A program made the position numbers and the translations under genes. A DNA stretch of 5,426 nucleotides from Planctomycetota bacterium (GTDB lineage: Bacteria > Planctomycetota > Brocadiia > SM23-32), in contig JAGYMJ010000312.1 in the NCBI GenBank assembly GCA_018400625.1, positions 1 through 5,426 of the forward strand, given 5' to 3'. The stretch's first letter is position 1. Each line of letters begins with the position of its first letter. Shown here one piece after another: positions 5,307 to 5,426 of this stretch. The notes below the pieces were generated by a model that saw only the letters and a program-made list of their open reading frames with translations, did no database searches and was not told the DNA's origin.

Positions 5307-5426
5307 CATTCACCGCCGGGGAACTTTAATCAAAGTCCAGGTTGCGCCGGCCGTTGTTGGCCGACACTATCTTAACAGCCCGGCCGAAAAGGTTGTAAAT
5401 GGTTTGTAGTGAGCCCTTTTAAGGGC
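5307..5426. other. GC-rich, palindrome-bearing tail with no supportable gene
   Basis: No start-to-stop frame of useful length lies here. Visible structures are a stem GG(A)ACTTT/AAAGTCC with an AATC loop (5320-5338), a CGGCC/GGCCG stem with a six-base loop (5348-5363), another CGGCCG (5381-5386), and GCCCTT/AAGGGC at the window edge (5413-5426). None is followed by a T-run within the window, so a terminator for the acetyltransferase gene is not demonstrated. The composition differs from the AT-rich spacers elsewhere in the window, which suggests a repeat or the decayed end of a neighbouring gene. Confidence 0.4.

Noticed and set aside
1..5426. CRISPR array, tRNA/rRNA, insertion sequence, phage or defence system
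   Set aside because: No regularly spaced direct repeats, cloverleaf pattern, transposase motifs or defence-type domains were seen; all confident genes but the uncharacterised lipoprotein are ordinary metabolic genes.

Overview
The window reads as chromosomal DNA from an anaerobic, probably diderm bacterium. Its core is a four-gene cluster for an oxygen-sensitive pyruvate:ferredoxin oxidoreductase in the order gamma-delta-alpha-beta, an order known from Thermotoga and many archaea and also found in anaerobic bacteria. Genes have balanced base composition and AT-rich spacers. Bacterial SD sites, sigma70-like boxes, a lipobox protein and an intrinsic terminator argue for Bacteria rather than Archaea. 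I cannot name the phylum from sequence alone.

Layout. Positions 1-339 are mostly AT-rich non-coding DNA with nested inverted repeats. A minus-strand reading frame runs off the left edge there, preceded by promoter-like boxes and a strong SD-like motif; it may be a divergent gene but is uncertain. Positions 340-924 encode a small Glu/Lys-rich coiled-coil lipoprotein. A TTGACA promoter candidate at 991-1019 precedes the por cluster: porC/porG gamma (1074-1652), porD delta (1649-1975, four-base overlap), porA alpha (2052-3236) and porB beta (3309-4262). A good intrinsic terminator follows at 4310-4346. Positions 4347-5306 encode an EpsC-type serine O-acetyltransferase. The last 120 bases are GC-rich, palindrome-bearing and hold no supportable gene.

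How the genes work together. PorA and PorB form the thiamine-diphosphate catalytic unit, with one [4Fe-4S] cluster held by PorB. PorD carries two more clusters that pass electrons to ferredoxin, and PorC completes the complex, which interconverts pyruvate + CoA with acetyl-CoA + CO2 + reduced ferredoxin. The serine acetyltransferase uses acetyl-CoA for the first step of cysteine synthesis, so it could draw on the POR product and supply cysteine for Fe-S proteins. That link is inference, because a terminator separates the units.

The coding content is conventional metabolism and I found no convincing new system. The points most worth a second look are regulatory: a stem-loop in each of the three gaps after porD, a terminator whose stem contains the only strong SD upstream of the acetyltransferase, and the possible ATT-initiated divergent gene at the left edge.
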